This document shows, in pieces, positions 33,246 through 42,772 of a stretch of 64,000 bases of DNA. Under the pieces are notes generated by a model, which was not told the DNA's origin, did no database searches, and saw only the letters and a list, made by a program, of their open reading frames with translations. Origin of the DNA: Chitinophaga varians (GTDB lineage: Bacteria > Bacteroidota > Bacteroidia > Chitinophagales > Chitinophagaceae); NCBI RefSeq assembly GCF_012641275.1, contig NZ_JABAIA010000003.1:62001-126000 (forward strand), written 5' to 3'. Both the position numbers and the translations under genes were made by a program. Each line of letters starts with the position of its first letter. Position 1 is the stretch's first letter.

Positions 33246-33254
33246 GTTTTCATT

Positions 33255-36200
33255 TTAGCCAACTAGTATACCTAAATACTGTAAATACTTATCCAATACG
33301 GCTTTGTCGAACACAGGTTCCGGTATGCCGGAGCCTTGCATGAACTTGTCCACGTTGTCGCGGTGCCATACATAGGTGTCCTGATAAAGTTCTACCGTGG
33401 AAAGTCCTTCATGCATATTGTCCCTGAACAGGCTGGTAAGCGGGTACAGACGGTTGGTGCTGTCATCTTCCCACTGTTTGCGCCAGTCCTTGTAAGACAG
33501 CGGTTTCAGTTTAAAGCCGTAGATGTCCATCAGGCGCCCGAAGAACTGTTCCAATGTAAGGTTAGTTTCCGGGGAGCAGATCAGGTTGAACTTCTGTCCG
33601 ATGGCTTCTTTGTTTTTAGTGATATGTACAATGGCTTTCACCATGTAGTCTACGGTAATAAGCCCTTCGCGCAGTTCGCGGAGCGTGGGGTAGGAGGAGT
33701 ACTGCACGCAGTTTTTTACGAGGCTTGCCCACCATTGGTAAGGCGCACTGGCGCCCGACTGGCTGTGGCATATAGCATAACCCAGCCGGAAAGTGATCAG
33801 CGGTACACCGGCTGCTGCGGCCAGGTCGGCAACAGCTTCCATCACCCATTTGCTTCTGACGTAACCAATGTCTTTGCTCACTGCGAGTAGGTTTTGGGAG
33901 ATATCATCCGATTCTTTCATGACGGTTTTGTGTGTGAACACATGACCCCAACTGTAGACTGAAATAGTGGACAGCAGCGATAGGCACTTCATTTTGCCGG
34001 TGGCGGCAAAACGTATGATCTCCCGCAGGCCGTCTACATTGGGTTTCTTCATGAAAGAGTAAGGCTCAATAAAATTCACGGAGCTGCCGGAATGATAAAT
34101 CACTTCCACCTTGCCGGCCAGTTCCTGGTAGGTTTGGTCAGCGATGCCTAAGTATGGTTGTGCAAAATCTCCTGGTACCGGTACTATGCGGTGGCGCGTA
34201 TCGTCCTGCACCGGGATATGATAGGCCGCAAATGCTTGATGTATTTTGTCGAGCGCATGGTGCTCGTCTCTTGCGCGAACGAGGCAATACACGACGGCGG
34301 AAGTATTGTCCAGCAGTTCCTGCAGCAGGTGGATGCCTACAAAACCGGTGGCGCCGGTGAGCATTATGGCCGACTGATGTTGCAGCACGCTGGCGTCAAA
34401 GGGCCGTTGGTATTCAACATCAGGCAAGAGGTAAGCGTCCTGTTGCAGGGACACATATGGCTCCACGTCTTCTTCCGGGATACCTGTTTCGCCGGTTTTG
34501 ACGCGGTTGTCGATCATAGTGGCCAATGCCCGCAGTTCGGGATACTGGTACAGGTCGCGCAGGTACATTTTCACATTGAAGCGGTCTTTCAGTTTGGTGA
34601 CCACAGCGGCTACCAGCAGGGAATCGCCGCCGATGTCGAAGAAGTTGTCACTGTGATGGATATATGGTCTTTCCAGCATATCGGCCCATACTGTTGCGAT
34701 GACATGTTCTGTTTCGCTCAGCGGTTCCGCAGTTTCCTGGTTACCTCCGACGGCCTGTGAGGAGAGCCTTACCAGCGCCGCTTTGTCCACTTTGCCATTG
34801 GCGTTCACGGGCAGTTCGCGAAGGGTGATGAAGCGGGCGGGCACCATGTAGCCGGGCAGGTCTTGTTTCAGTTGTTGCCGTGCCATGGCGATGCCTTGTT
34901 GTTCGTTGGGATGGTCCTGTACAATGAAGGCCACCAGTTGTTGTTGTTGACGGTTGTTGTCTACCGCTATCACAGCGGTGCTTTTAACATGTGGTACTTG
35001 TAGCAGCGCTGCTTCTATCTCACCTGGTTCTACACGGAAGCCGCGGATTTTTACCTGGTTGTCGATACGGCCGAGGAACTGGATGTTGCCATCAGGCAGG
35101 CGGCGGGCCAGATCACCGGTACGGTACAGCTTTTGGCCGGGCACAAAAGGATGTGGCACAAATTTGCTGTCTGTCAGCGCCGGGTTTTTGAAGTAACCCT
35201 GCGCAAGTCCTATCCCGCTGATGCACAGTTCACCTACAGCACCGGGCACCAGCAGTTGCAGGTCACGGTCAAGGATAAACGCCTGTGTGTTGGCGATAGG
35301 CATGCCGATGGTAGGGAAGTATTGTCCGTCTACATCCACTACATGCCGGTGGGCGGCATATACGGTGTATTCCGTAGGACCATAGTAATCGATCACCTGA
35401 AAAGGCAGTCCGCCGGTTAATACAGGTTTCATTTGTTCACCGCCGGAAAAAAGATATTGCAGTGCCAGTCCCTGTGTCTGCCGGCTGAGCGCTATCAGTT
35501 CAGGGAGCAGCACCGGAGGGGCGAAAGCATGCGTGAGCTGGTTTCTCCGGAAGAATTCCAACAGGAGCCCGGCATGGGTCCTTTCTTCGTTGTCAGCGAT
35601 GAACAACGTGCCTCCGGACAGGAGGGCTGACCAGCATTCCCAGACTGAGATGTCGAATGCCAGTCCGGCTACGAGCGACAGCCGGCTGCTGCTTGTAACG
35701 GCATACTGCTGCTGATGCCAGGTGACAAGGTGCTGGATAGAGAGGTGGCTGATCATTACGCCTTTCGGTTGACCGGTAGAACCGGAGGTGTAGATGATGT
35801 AGGCCAGGTCAGTTGGCGCCGGTATTTTTTCCGGTGCCGTGGCAGGCTGGTCCTGAAGAATAGAGAGGTTGTCCAGGTATACGACGGCTGTATGGTTTAC
35901 CTGGAAAAGCCGTGAGCCCAGCGACAGTTGTGTGATGATCACTTTTGCTTCCACTTCTTCGAGGATGTAGGCCACTCTTTTTCCGGGGTAGATAGCGTCT
36001 ACCGGGATGTAGGCCGCGCCTGTTTTCAGGATGCCCAATACCGCGATGGCCCATTCAGCAGAGCGTTCCAGGTATACGGGCACATAGTTGCCGGTGGTCA
36101 CGCCCTGCGCCAGCAGGTAGTGCGCCAGTTGGTTGCTTTTTTCATCCAGCTCCCGGTATGTAAGGGAGTGGTTTTTGAAAGATACCGCCATGTTGTCTGG

Positions 36201-36359
36201 TGTGCGGGCCGCCTGTTTGCGGAACAGGGAGACCAGCGTTTCCCGGGAATTGTACTCTTCCCAGGATGATTGTTTCAATAAATCGGCCAGGTGTTGATTG
36301 CTATCGGTTGCAACAGCATTCCGCTGCTGCCCGTTCGCATCGTGCAGGATCGCGTCCAT
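33255..36359 (-). CDS. Stand-alone NRPS module: adenylation, carrier and thioester reductase
   Basis: The 1034-residue protein has three domains. The adenylation domain (about 30-540) has YTSGSTGQPKG (190-200), FDISVWECW (235-243), YYGPTEYT (325-332) and the catalytic lysine K523 in NGKVDK. The carrier domain has FFDIGGDSL with the phosphopantetheine serine at 580. The NAD(P)-binding terminal reductase domain starts at LTGATGFVG (667-675) and includes GYVRSKW with the catalytic Tyr/Lys pair. It should activate a carboxylic or amino acid, load it on the carrier and release it as an aldehyde or alcohol. No condensation domain exists, so it resembles alpha-aminoadipate or carboxylic acid reductases. 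A phosphopantetheinyl transferase is needed but is not seen nearby. Specificity cannot be assigned safely from the pocket residues. Confidence 0.93.
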   Translation of the reverse strand: MDAILHDANGQQRNAVATDSNQHLADLLKQSSWEEYNSRETLVSLFRKQAARTPDNMAVSFKNHSLTYRELDEKSNQLAHYLLAQGVTTGNYVPVYLERSAEWAIAVLGILKTGAAYIPVDAIYPGKRVAYILEEVEAKVIITQLSLGSRLFQVNHTAVVYLDNLSILQDQPATAPEKIPAPTDLAYIIYTSGSTGQPKGVMISHLSIQHLVTWHQQQYAVTSSSRLSLVAGLAFDISVWECWSALLSGGTLFIADNEERTHAGLLLEFFRRNQLTHAFAPPVLLPELIALSRQTQGLALQYLFSGGEQMKPVLTGGLPFQVIDYYGPTEYTVYAAHRHVVDVDGQYFPTIGMPIANTQAFILDRDLQLLVPGAVGELCISGIGLAQGYFKNPALTDSKFVPHPFVPGQKLYRTGDLARRLPDGNIQFLGRIDNQVKIRGFRVEPGEIEAALLQVPHVKSTAVIAVDNNRQQQQLVAFIVQDHPNEQQGIAMARQQLKQDLPGYMVPARFITLRELPVNANGKVDKAALVRLSSQAVGGNQETAEPLSETEHVIATVWADMLERPYIHHSDNFFDIGGDSLLVAAVVTKLKDRFNVKMYLRDLYQYPELRALATMIDNRVKTGETGIPEEDVEPYVSLQQDAYLLPDVEYQRPFDASVLQHQSAIMLTGATGFVGIHLLQELLDNTSAVVYCLVRARDEHHALDKIHQAFAAYHIPVQDDTRHRIVPVPGDFAQPYLGIADQTYQELAGKVEVIYHSGSSVNFIEPYSFMKKPNVDGLREIIRFAATGKMKCLSLLSTISVYSWGHVFTHKTVMKESDDISQNLLAVSKDIGYVRSKWVMEAVADLAAAAGVPLITFRLGYAICHSQSGASAPYQWWASLVKNCVQYSSYPTLRELREGLITVDYMVKAIVHITKNKEAIGQKFNLICSPETNLTLEQFFGRLMDIYGFKLKPLSYKDWRKQWEDDSTNRLYPLTSLFRDNMHEGLSTVELYQDTYVWHRDNVDKFMQGSGIPEPVFDKAVLDKYLQYLGILVG

Positions 36360-37006
36360 AGGATCGTGGTTTAATGAGGGTTTAAAAAAGGAGTACGGTT
36401 AAATAAGTGGTGGATACGTGGTTTTAAAGTTCAGGAAATGATTCACCTGTCCGGTGATCGTGTGTTTTGAAAGCGCAGCAAAAATGGTTCACTGGTCGCA
36501 GTGTGGATAGGTGTGCGGTCCATCATGGATAGGTCTGTGGTTTAAAGGTTTTCCAATTACTATTTTACATAGGTCATCTGTAATGAAAGATCAGCAAAAA
36601 AGGAATTCACATGTCCGGCGGCGGATCGGTGCATTAATTAAAAAAAGATTTTCTAAATATATCCGGTTTTCAAAAAAAATATACGAACAGGGAAAGTGTA
36701 TGGATTTGCTATGTCGAAAAAATGGTCACTGAGTTTTTCCGGTCCGATTGATGAGCAAGTTAGTTAGTGTTACTGAAATGGGGCCGCAGTAGAAGAAAAG
36801 TAATAAAAATGTTATAACTGGTTCATAATAAACATACTGTGTGTATTATGAGCAAATTTTGCCGTGGGTAGCTATGCGGGTTGGTGCGCGGGGAAGTTGC
36901 AGTGGCTAACAGCACCGGCACGCAAAAAGATCCTATTTTTAATAAAAACTTATAGTGGTGAACTGAACCTGTTGGCTTTCCTCTTGTTGTCTAAAAAAAA
37001 AGTTGC
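36360..37006. other. 647-bp AT-rich intergenic region
   Basis: No reliable gene is seen; the longest frame (36511-36732) has no family pattern. The region separates the divergent NRPS and phosphotransferase genes and should hold both promoters. A near-direct repeat (GGATAGGT at 36505-36512 and 36527-36534) may be an operator. Confidence 0.4.
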
Positions 37007-37903
37007 ATGCACAAACCCATAGTAGATATAGAACAACTGACAGCCGCGGTCATAGATCATTATGGAAAGATAACCCATATGGAGCCGGTACCGGACGGAA
37101 TGGAATCTTTTGCATTCCGGGTGGTCATCTCCGGAAAAAAATACGTGCTCCGCGTTAATCATCAGGCGGAAGGCTTTGAGAAAGATGATTTCGCCAACCG
37201 GCATTTCGCCGCACCAGGGCTGCCGGTGCCGGAGATAGAAGCGATTGGCCTGCTGGAGAACGGAGTCGCCTGGTGTTTGTCGGCGCAGGCGCCCGGCGTG
37301 ACATTGCAGGACTTGCCGGAAGCCTACCTGACGGCCGTTACGGCGCCGGTAGCAGCAGTGATGCAGGCCATGGCCGCAGCGCCGCTGCAAGGCATCACCG
37401 GCTTCGGTCCCTTCAATTCCAGGGGCGAAACCCGGCATACCAGCTGGAAGACTTACCTGGAAAGCATCTGCCGGGAAGAACACTACGATTGGCACGCAGC
37501 AGGCAAAAGAGTGCCCCTGAAACGTATCAGGCCACTGCAGGAGCAACTGTTGCAACAGCTGCAGGACATCCCGGAAACAAGACAGCTGGTACATGGCGAT
37601 TTCGGTTCCAACAACGTCCTTACCGACGGACACAAGATCACCGGTGTGATCGACTGGTCGGAGGCCATGATAGGTGACAGTCTGTACGACATGGCGAATA
37701 TTTTCTTCTGGCGTACGTGGCTGGACTGTATGGAGTACCAGGCGCGCTACTTCGAAACACAACCTGTTGACAAAGCACGGCTGGATTGTTACCAGTTGCA
37801 TATCGGTTTAACAGAAGTATACCAGACGGCCATCGCCGGCGATATGGACGATATGGACTGGGCGCTGGTAAGGTGTGAACACCTGGCTGGTATTTCCCGC
37901 TGA
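37007..37903 (+). CDS. Aminoglycoside phosphotransferase, hygromycin-B-kinase (APH(4))-like
   Basis: The 298-residue protein has the APH catalytic loop VHGDFGSNNVL (D198, N203) and the metal-binding VIDWSEA (D216). The downstream stretch GDSLYDMANIFFWRTWLDCM, then ARYFE and HIGLTEVYQ, closely parallels the C-terminal part of hygromycin B phosphotransferase, more than general APH or choline kinases. It would transfer phosphate from ATP to a hydroxyl of an aminocyclitol or related substrate. Whether it gives hygromycin resistance is untested. It stands 57 bp before a sigma factor gene, is divergent from the NRPS gene, and lies at a composition similar to its neighbours, so recent transfer is not indicated. 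Confidence 0.85.
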   Translation: MHKPIVDIEQLTAAVIDHYGKITHMEPVPDGMESFAFRVVISGKKYVLRVNHQAEGFEKDDFANRHFAAPGLPVPEIEAIGLLENGVAWCLSAQAPGVTLQDLPEAYLTAVTAPVAAVMQAMAAAPLQGITGFGPFNSRGETRHTSWKTYLESICREEHYDWHAAGKRVPLKRIRPLQEQLLQQLQDIPETRQLVHGDFGSNNVLTDGHKITGVIDWSEAMIGDSLYDMANIFFWRTWLDCMEYQARYFETQPVDKARLDCYQLHIGLTEVYQTAIAGDMDDMDWALVRCEHLAGISR

Positions 37904-37960
37904 ATTGGGCGACAAAAAAATTTCCTGTAAATTGTATCTTCATCGGCTTTCCTATTTGAC

Positions 37961-38542
37961 ATGCAAGACAAAGAACTTTGGTCCTGGTATAAATCCGGAG
38001 AAATCAGTGGCCTGGAAGGGCTGTATAATGCCTATTATATGCCCCTTGCCAATTACGGATTTAAATTCACGGAAGATAAATCACTGATAGACGAAAGCAT
38101 CCAGGACCTCTTTCAGAGATTATGGCGCAACCGGGATGCAACCGGCACGCCGCCGGCAGTGAAACAATACCTTTTGCTCTCCTTCCGGCAGATCTTACTG
38201 CGTAAACTGCAATACAGCCCGTCCCGGCTGGAGGAAACATTTTCTGAAGAACATGTCCCATTTTACCTGGAACTGTCTTACGAACACCCGCTCATTCGCG
38301 CAGAGCGGGCAGCCGACCTGAAAAAAAAGGTGGACGCCCTGACAGATGCACTGACCCACCGCCAACGGGAAGCTATCTTCCTGAAATACTATGAAGACCT
38401 TTCCTTTGAAGAAATTGCCGCTATTCTGCAAATTAACGCCAACGGCACCTACAAACTGGTGTACCGCGCTTTAGAGCGCCTCCGGGAACATTTCGTAGAC
38501 TTTTCCCTTCTCGTATTGTTATACCTGCTGCAACGCCGCTAA
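37961..38542 (+). CDS. ECF RNA polymerase sigma factor (FecI-like)
   Basis: The 193-residue protein has the sigma-70 region 2 pattern (SLIDESIQDLFQRLWRNRD, about residues 40-58) and a region 4 helix-turn-helix (LTHRQREAIFLKYYEDLSFEEIAAIL, about 127-152). It recognises promoter DNA as part of RNA polymerase. A hydrophobic extension (DFSLLVLLYLL, about 180-190) ends the protein and may be an extra anchor or regulatory tail. No FecR-type anti-sigma factor lies beside it. The thioredoxin-fold gene follows after about 110 bp. Its stimulus and regulon are unknown. Confidence 0.9.
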   Translation: MQDKELWSWYKSGEISGLEGLYNAYYMPLANYGFKFTEDKSLIDESIQDLFQRLWRNRDATGTPPAVKQYLLLSFRQILLRKLQYSPSRLEETFSEEHVPFYLELSYEHPLIRAERAADLKKKVDALTDALTHRQREAIFLKYYEDLSFEEIAAILQINANGTYKLVYRALERLREHFVDFSLLVLLYLLQRR

Positions 38543-38656
38543 ATTTTTTTTACGGGGATAGACAATCTGCCTGTCTGATTGTGTCTTATAGAAAGAAACA
38601 ATTACCAACCAGTAAAAAAGCGGCGGAGGATATTTTCACCGTCCTCTATTTTTCTT

Positions 38657-39895
38657 ATGAAGCAGTTCCTTTTGTATGTATTCCTGTTGACCGGCCTGAC
38701 AGCCATGGCACAGGACAAGGGTATTCATTTTGAACGTGAGCTAAGCTGGAAAGATATCCGGGCAAAAGCCAGAAAAGAAGGCAAATTTATTTTCATGGAC
38801 TGCTACACCACCTGGTGCGGGCCCTGTAAAATGATGAGCCGCGACATTTTCCCGCAGCAGGCAGTAGGAGATTTTTTCAACGGCAAATTTATCTCCGTTA
38901 AGGTCCAGATGGACAAAACAGCCGGGGATGATGCCGCTGTAAAACGCTGGTATGACGATGCCGCCGCTATTGCAAGGGAATATAACGTGATGGCCTATCC
39001 CACGTTTTTGTATTTTGCCCCCGATGGCCGGCTGGTTCACCTGGTAGTAGGCGGTGACAGCGCCGCTGCGTTTATCGCTTCCTCCGCACAGGCGCTGGAT
39101 CCTGCAACGCAGTACTACACCCGCATGGAGACGATGGCTAAAAACGCCGGCAACCAGCCGGACACCCTGAAACGGTTGGCCGAAGAAGCCAGGAAGATGT
39201 ACGATGGCCGCTACACCGCTTTGTTTTTACAACGTTATCTCCACGCCGTCCCGGATATTTTTGCGCCGGACGTGGTGGACTTCCTGGACAGGTTTACCCT
39301 CAGCAGTCATGACACCGGCTTTACCATCTTCCGGAAAAATCCGGCAAAAATCAATCAGGTAAAAGGTGCGCGTTACGCGGAAAACAGGGTGCAGCAGATC
39401 ATCTTTGTGGAAGAGGTTTATTCCGCGCCGCAGGAAGGCGCTAATGCCGGTTTTAGGCCTATTCAGGCAAAGCTGAAAAAGAAATACCCCGAACTGACAG
39501 GCATCGTGATAGATAAGTTCCGGCTGCAATGGTACCAGCGCAACAAAGCGTACGACCAGTTTGAGAAAGCAGTGAAAGTCTACCTGAAACAATACAATCA
39601 GCAACTTGACCCCAGGGATTTGAGCAGCTTCGCCCGCACGGTAGGCCAGTATGCTACCGATACGGCCATGTTGCGCACCGCCTTGTCCTGGAGCGAGCGT
39701 GCCGTGAAGGAAGACCCTCATGCCGAAACCATGAGCGTACAGGCGTTGCTGTTGTATAAACTGGGAGATGTCCCCGCAGCTGTCCGTTTACAGGAGACAG
39801 TAGTGAATGAGCTTTCCGCCGGAATAGCAAACAAATACAAAAGAGAATATCAGCAGAAAGTGCTTGATAAGATGAAAGGCGGTGAAAAGCTATAA
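38657..39895 (+). CDS. Secreted thioredoxin-fold protein
   Basis: Using the ATG at 38657 (an in-frame start at 38579 would add a non-signal leader), the 412-residue product has a signal peptide (MKQFLLYVFLLTGLTAMA) and a thioredoxin-like domain at about 25-160. The active site WCGPC is at about residues 54-58 and the cis-proline is in MAYPTFLYF (about 115-123). The rest (about 160-412) is helical and TPR-like (KFRLQWYQRNKAYDQFEKAV, AMLRTALSWSERAVKE). It is probably a periplasmic disulfide reductase or isomerase. Its partner is unknown. An inverted heptad repeat follows. Confidence 0.88.
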   Translation: MKQFLLYVFLLTGLTAMAQDKGIHFERELSWKDIRAKARKEGKFIFMDCYTTWCGPCKMMSRDIFPQQAVGDFFNGKFISVKVQMDKTAGDDAAVKRWYDDAAAIAREYNVMAYPTFLYFAPDGRLVHLVVGGDSAAAFIASSAQALDPATQYYTRMETMAKNAGNQPDTLKRLAEEARKMYDGRYTALFLQRYLHAVPDIFAPDVVDFLDRFTLSSHDTGFTIFRKNPAKINQVKGARYAENRVQQIIFVEEVYSAPQEGANAGFRPIQAKLKKKYPELTGIVIDKFRLQWYQRNKAYDQFEKAVKVYLKQYNQQLDPRDLSSFARTVGQYATDTAMLRTALSWSERAVKEDPHAETMSVQALLLYKLGDVPAAVRLQETVVNELSAGIANKYKREYQQKVLDKMKGGEKL

Positions 39896-39904
39896 TCCCC
39901 CATA

Positions 39905-39987
39905 AATTACGAATTACGAATTACGATTTGGACCCATTATACGAATAAACCCTACATTCGTAATTCGTAATTCGTAATTCGTAATTC
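39905..39987. repeat. Inverted heptad-repeat element (TTACGAA / TTCGTAA)
   Basis: About three copies of the heptad ATTACGA (39906-39926) face about four and a half copies of ATTCGTA (39956-39987) across a 29-base spacer. The RNA can fold into a long hairpin, so it may act as a terminator for the thioredoxin-fold gene. It lies directly before the ATPase start at 39996. Confidence 0.85.
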
Positions 39988-39995
39988 AGTTTGTT

Positions 39996-40784
39996 ATGCC
40001 TTTTATCCGTTCTTTCTCGCTCAACTGCAGCAGGCAGCACCCTTTCCCCTTCAATGTGCCGGGCGTCAGGTTTGCCCGGAATATCGCGCTGGACGATCGT
40101 ATCACTGTTTTTGCCGGTGACAATGGTTGTGGGAAATCCACCTTGCTGGAAACGATCGGCCTTTACCTGGACGCGCCGCTGATAGGCGGCCGTATTGGCG
40201 GCAGGCAAGGATTTGAAGGGCCCCGGGCATTACAGCCCTTTCTGGAAATACAACAGGTGAGAAGGCCCCTGAAAAGTTTTTTCTTCCGCGCCGAAGACTT
40301 CAGCGAATTCCTGTACGCGCTCAGGCGCGACCGCAACAGAAATGCCGCCCACCTGGACGAATTGAAGGGAGCAGTCGCCGACAGTGTGATCGAGGAGATG
40401 AACAACAACATGAACCCGACCCTGAAAAGCATGTACAAAGATTATGGCGACTCGATGCAGGCCTTTTCCCACGGAGAAGCCTATCTGAAAATCATTGGCG
40501 AACATATATCCGATAACGGTATATACCTGCTGGACGAGCCCGAGGCGGCCCTTTCGCCGCAGAAGCAACTGACGCTCATGGCCTATCTGCTCGATATGCT
40601 GAAGAGCCGTAATACACAGTTTATCATCTCCACCCATTCACCTATCCTGATGGGCATTCCCGGTGCAAGGCTATACGAAATACAGGAAGAGGGGATACAA
40701 CAGGTGGATTTCCGGGACACGGAACATTATCGCATCACGCACTCTTTTCTCAATAACCCTGAAATGTACCTGCGGTACCTGTAG
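39996..40784 (+). CDS. ABC-type/AAA ATPase (SMC/OLD-like fold)
   Basis: The 262-residue protein has Walker A GDNGCGKST (41-49), an ABC-type signature FSHGE (about 157-161), Walker B IYLLDEPEAAL (176-186 with catalytic E181) and an H-loop STHSP (H214). It lacks a substrate-binding or membrane partner. This set is that of small chromosomal AAA ATPases of unknown function rather than an ABC transporter subunit, because no permease gene is adjacent and the short middle region contains FFFRAEDFSEF. It lies 63 bp before PepD. A role in DNA or stress metabolism is possible but not shown. Confidence 0.85.
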   Translation: MPFIRSFSLNCSRQHPFPFNVPGVRFARNIALDDRITVFAGDNGCGKSTLLETIGLYLDAPLIGGRIGGRQGFEGPRALQPFLEIQQVRRPLKSFFFRAEDFSEFLYALRRDRNRNAAHLDELKGAVADSVIEEMNNNMNPTLKSMYKDYGDSMQAFSHGEAYLKIIGEHISDNGIYLLDEPEAALSPQKQLTLMAYLLDMLKSRNTQFIISTHSPILMGIPGARLYEIQEEGIQQVDFRDTEHYRITHSFLNNPEMYLRYL

Positions 40785-40847
40785 TTGTTGCCCGTTTCGC
40801 CGGATTTACCTACATTGCCGGCCTAACAACGTTATTTAAGATACGAC

Positions 40848-42302
40848 ATGGAAATAACAAAACTAGCCCCGCAACCGTTGTGGCAATATTTCAGTCAGCT
40901 GAACGCCATTCCCCGGGCCTCCAAGAAAGAAGAGAAAGCAGTCGCCTTCGTTGAGGCATTTGGCCGTCAGCTGGGGCTGGAAACGATAAAAGACGCTGTC
41001 GGCAACGTGTGCATCAAAAAGCCGGCGACCGCCGGTATGGAAGATCGCCAGACCGTTATCCTGCAATCCCACCTGGACATGGTACACCAGAAAAATGGCG
41101 ATACCGTATTTGATTTTGATACCCAAGGTATTGAGATGTATGTGGACGGTGACTGGGTACGCGCCCGTGGCACTACGCTCGGCGCAGACAACGGCATCGG
41201 CGTGGCCACCATCATGGCTATCCTGGCAGCTACCGATATCGCGCATCCCGCTATCGAAGCCATGTTCACCATAGACGAAGAAACAGGTATGACCGGCGCC
41301 ATGCAGCTGGACCCTGCTCCTTATACAGGCACCATCCTGCTCAACCTCGATACGGAAGAAGATGATGAAATCACCATCGGTTGTGCCGGTGGTCTCGATA
41401 CCAATACCAGCGGGACCTATCAGCAAGTGTCTGCCGCAGCCGGCGGCGCTGCTTATGAGATTACCATCAAAGGCCTGCTGGGCGGTCACTCCGGTATGGA
41501 CATCAACCGCGGCAGAGGCAATGCCAACAAGCTAATGAACCGCCTGCTGTACAAAGTGCGGCAGTCCGTTGACCTACAGCTGGCTTCTCTCGATGGCGGC
41601 AGCCTGCGTAATGCTATCCCGCGTGAATCCCACGCTGCGGTAGTGGTGCCGGGCGCTGATAAAGCCCGCTTTGAGGAGTTGGCCAAAGCATTTGCCGCTG
41701 TGTTGAAGGAAGAATACAAAACGGTGGAAACAGCGCTGACAGTGGAAATCAAGCCGGTTGCTACACCAGCTTCCGTCATGGAACCGGCCTATTTTGACAA
41801 ACTGCTGCGTGCTATCTATGCCGCGCCCAACGGCGTGTTCCGTATGAGTCCCGATGTTCCGGGCCTGGTGGAAGCATCCAACAATATCGCTAAGGTGACG
41901 GCCAAAGAAGGGAAGTTCATCACCCAGTCACTGCAACGCAGCAACGTAGACAGCACCAAGGAAGATGTAGCCCTCGCGGTACGGTCGGCCTTTGAAAATA
42001 TGGGCTGTGAAGTAGTGCAGGCCGGCGGTTATCCCGGTTGGAAGCCTAACCCGGAGTCTCCGATACTGCAGGTATTGTTGTCCCTGCATGGCAAGCACTT
42101 CGAATCCAGCCCGAAAGTAGGCGCTATCCACGCCGGACTGGAATGCGGCATCCTGGGCTCGCTGCTCAAAGGACCGGACATGATTTCTTTCGGGCCTACT
42201 ATTCGCGGCGCGCATTCACCGAATGAATGTGTGCGGATATCTTCCGTAGAAAAGTTCTATGCATTTTTGCTGGATATTTTGAAGGAGATACCGAAACGTT
42301 AG
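40848..42302 (+). CDS. pepD: Cytosolic dipeptidase PepD (aminoacyl-histidine dipeptidase, M20C)
   Basis: The 484-residue protein matches PepD in length and motifs: SHLDMV with H75 and D77, GADNGIG with the bridging D114, TIDEETGMTG with E144/E145, and GGHSGMDINRGRGNAN for the dimerisation lid. It hydrolyses dipeptides such as Xaa-His with two zinc ions in the cytosol. It is transcribed alone, with a strong terminator 21 bp downstream. Confidence 0.95.
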   Translation: MEITKLAPQPLWQYFSQLNAIPRASKKEEKAVAFVEAFGRQLGLETIKDAVGNVCIKKPATAGMEDRQTVILQSHLDMVHQKNGDTVFDFDTQGIEMYVDGDWVRARGTTLGADNGIGVATIMAILAATDIAHPAIEAMFTIDEETGMTGAMQLDPAPYTGTILLNLDTEEDDEITIGCAGGLDTNTSGTYQQVSAAAGGAAYEITIKGLLGGHSGMDINRGRGNANKLMNRLLYKVRQSVDLQLASLDGGSLRNAIPRESHAAVVVPGADKARFEELAKAFAAVLKEEYKTVETALTVEIKPVATPASVMEPAYFDKLLRAIYAAPNGVFRMSPDVPGLVEASNNIAKVTAKEGKFITQSLQRSNVDSTKEDVALAVRSAFENMGCEVVQAGGYPGWKPNPESPILQVLLSLHGKHFESSPKVGAIHAGLECGILGSLLKGPDMISFGPTIRGAHSPNECVRISSVEKFYAFLLDILKEIPKR

Positions 42303-42322
42303 TCTTATAAAATACTTTATAC

Positions 42323-42349
42323 AAGGGCTGGCTGAAAAAGCCAGCCCTT
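42323..42349 (+). terminator. Rho-independent terminator after pepD
   Basis: An 11-bp stem (42323-42333 with 42339-42349) with loop GAAAA is followed by TTTCATTTTATT. It also marks the left edge of the AT-rich segment. Confidence 0.9.
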
Positions 42350-42772
42350 TTCATTTTATTGCACTCCGGAAATATGGTATTGGTTTAACTAAATAATAAT
42401 ATGTCCCATTGTAGCCTGGAACTAATAGTATATTGACCCGATTACGGGAAACCGTTTGTCGCTCTCTGATTTTATTTCTATATTGCAAATAAGGCAATTA
42501 TAACGAAGCCCCATTTTTCTGACAGTTTGAGCCCGGCGCAGCTTAGGTTTTCATCTGTGTATCAAAATTTAACCGATCCTTATTTTAATACCCCGACCAG
42601 TGCCCTTACTGGTTTTTAATGATCATCTTTGAATGTATTATCCCATGTCGAAAAACGCCATTTTCTGTTCGAAGTTTTGATAATCTCTAAAGGTATTCCC
42701 GAAATGAAGTGACGCTAGGCATAGAAGATCTGATTATTACTTTCGTCTAAAACATCTAATAATATATCTGCT
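42350..42772. other. AT-rich intergenic stretch
   Basis: No gene can be supported in these 423 bases. A small hairpin followed by T5 (42596-42601 with 42608-42613) looks like a plus-strand terminator with no gene before it, which could end a short RNA or be a relic of a lost gene. Confidence 0.4.

Noticed and set aside
36511..36732. A 73-residue frame in the NRPS-phosphotransferase gap
   Set aside because: It is basic and low-complexity, has no upstream promoter element and no recognisable motif.
39905..39987. CRISPR-like array
   Set aside because: The units are seven bases long without spacers and face each other as an inverted repeat; no cas gene is present.
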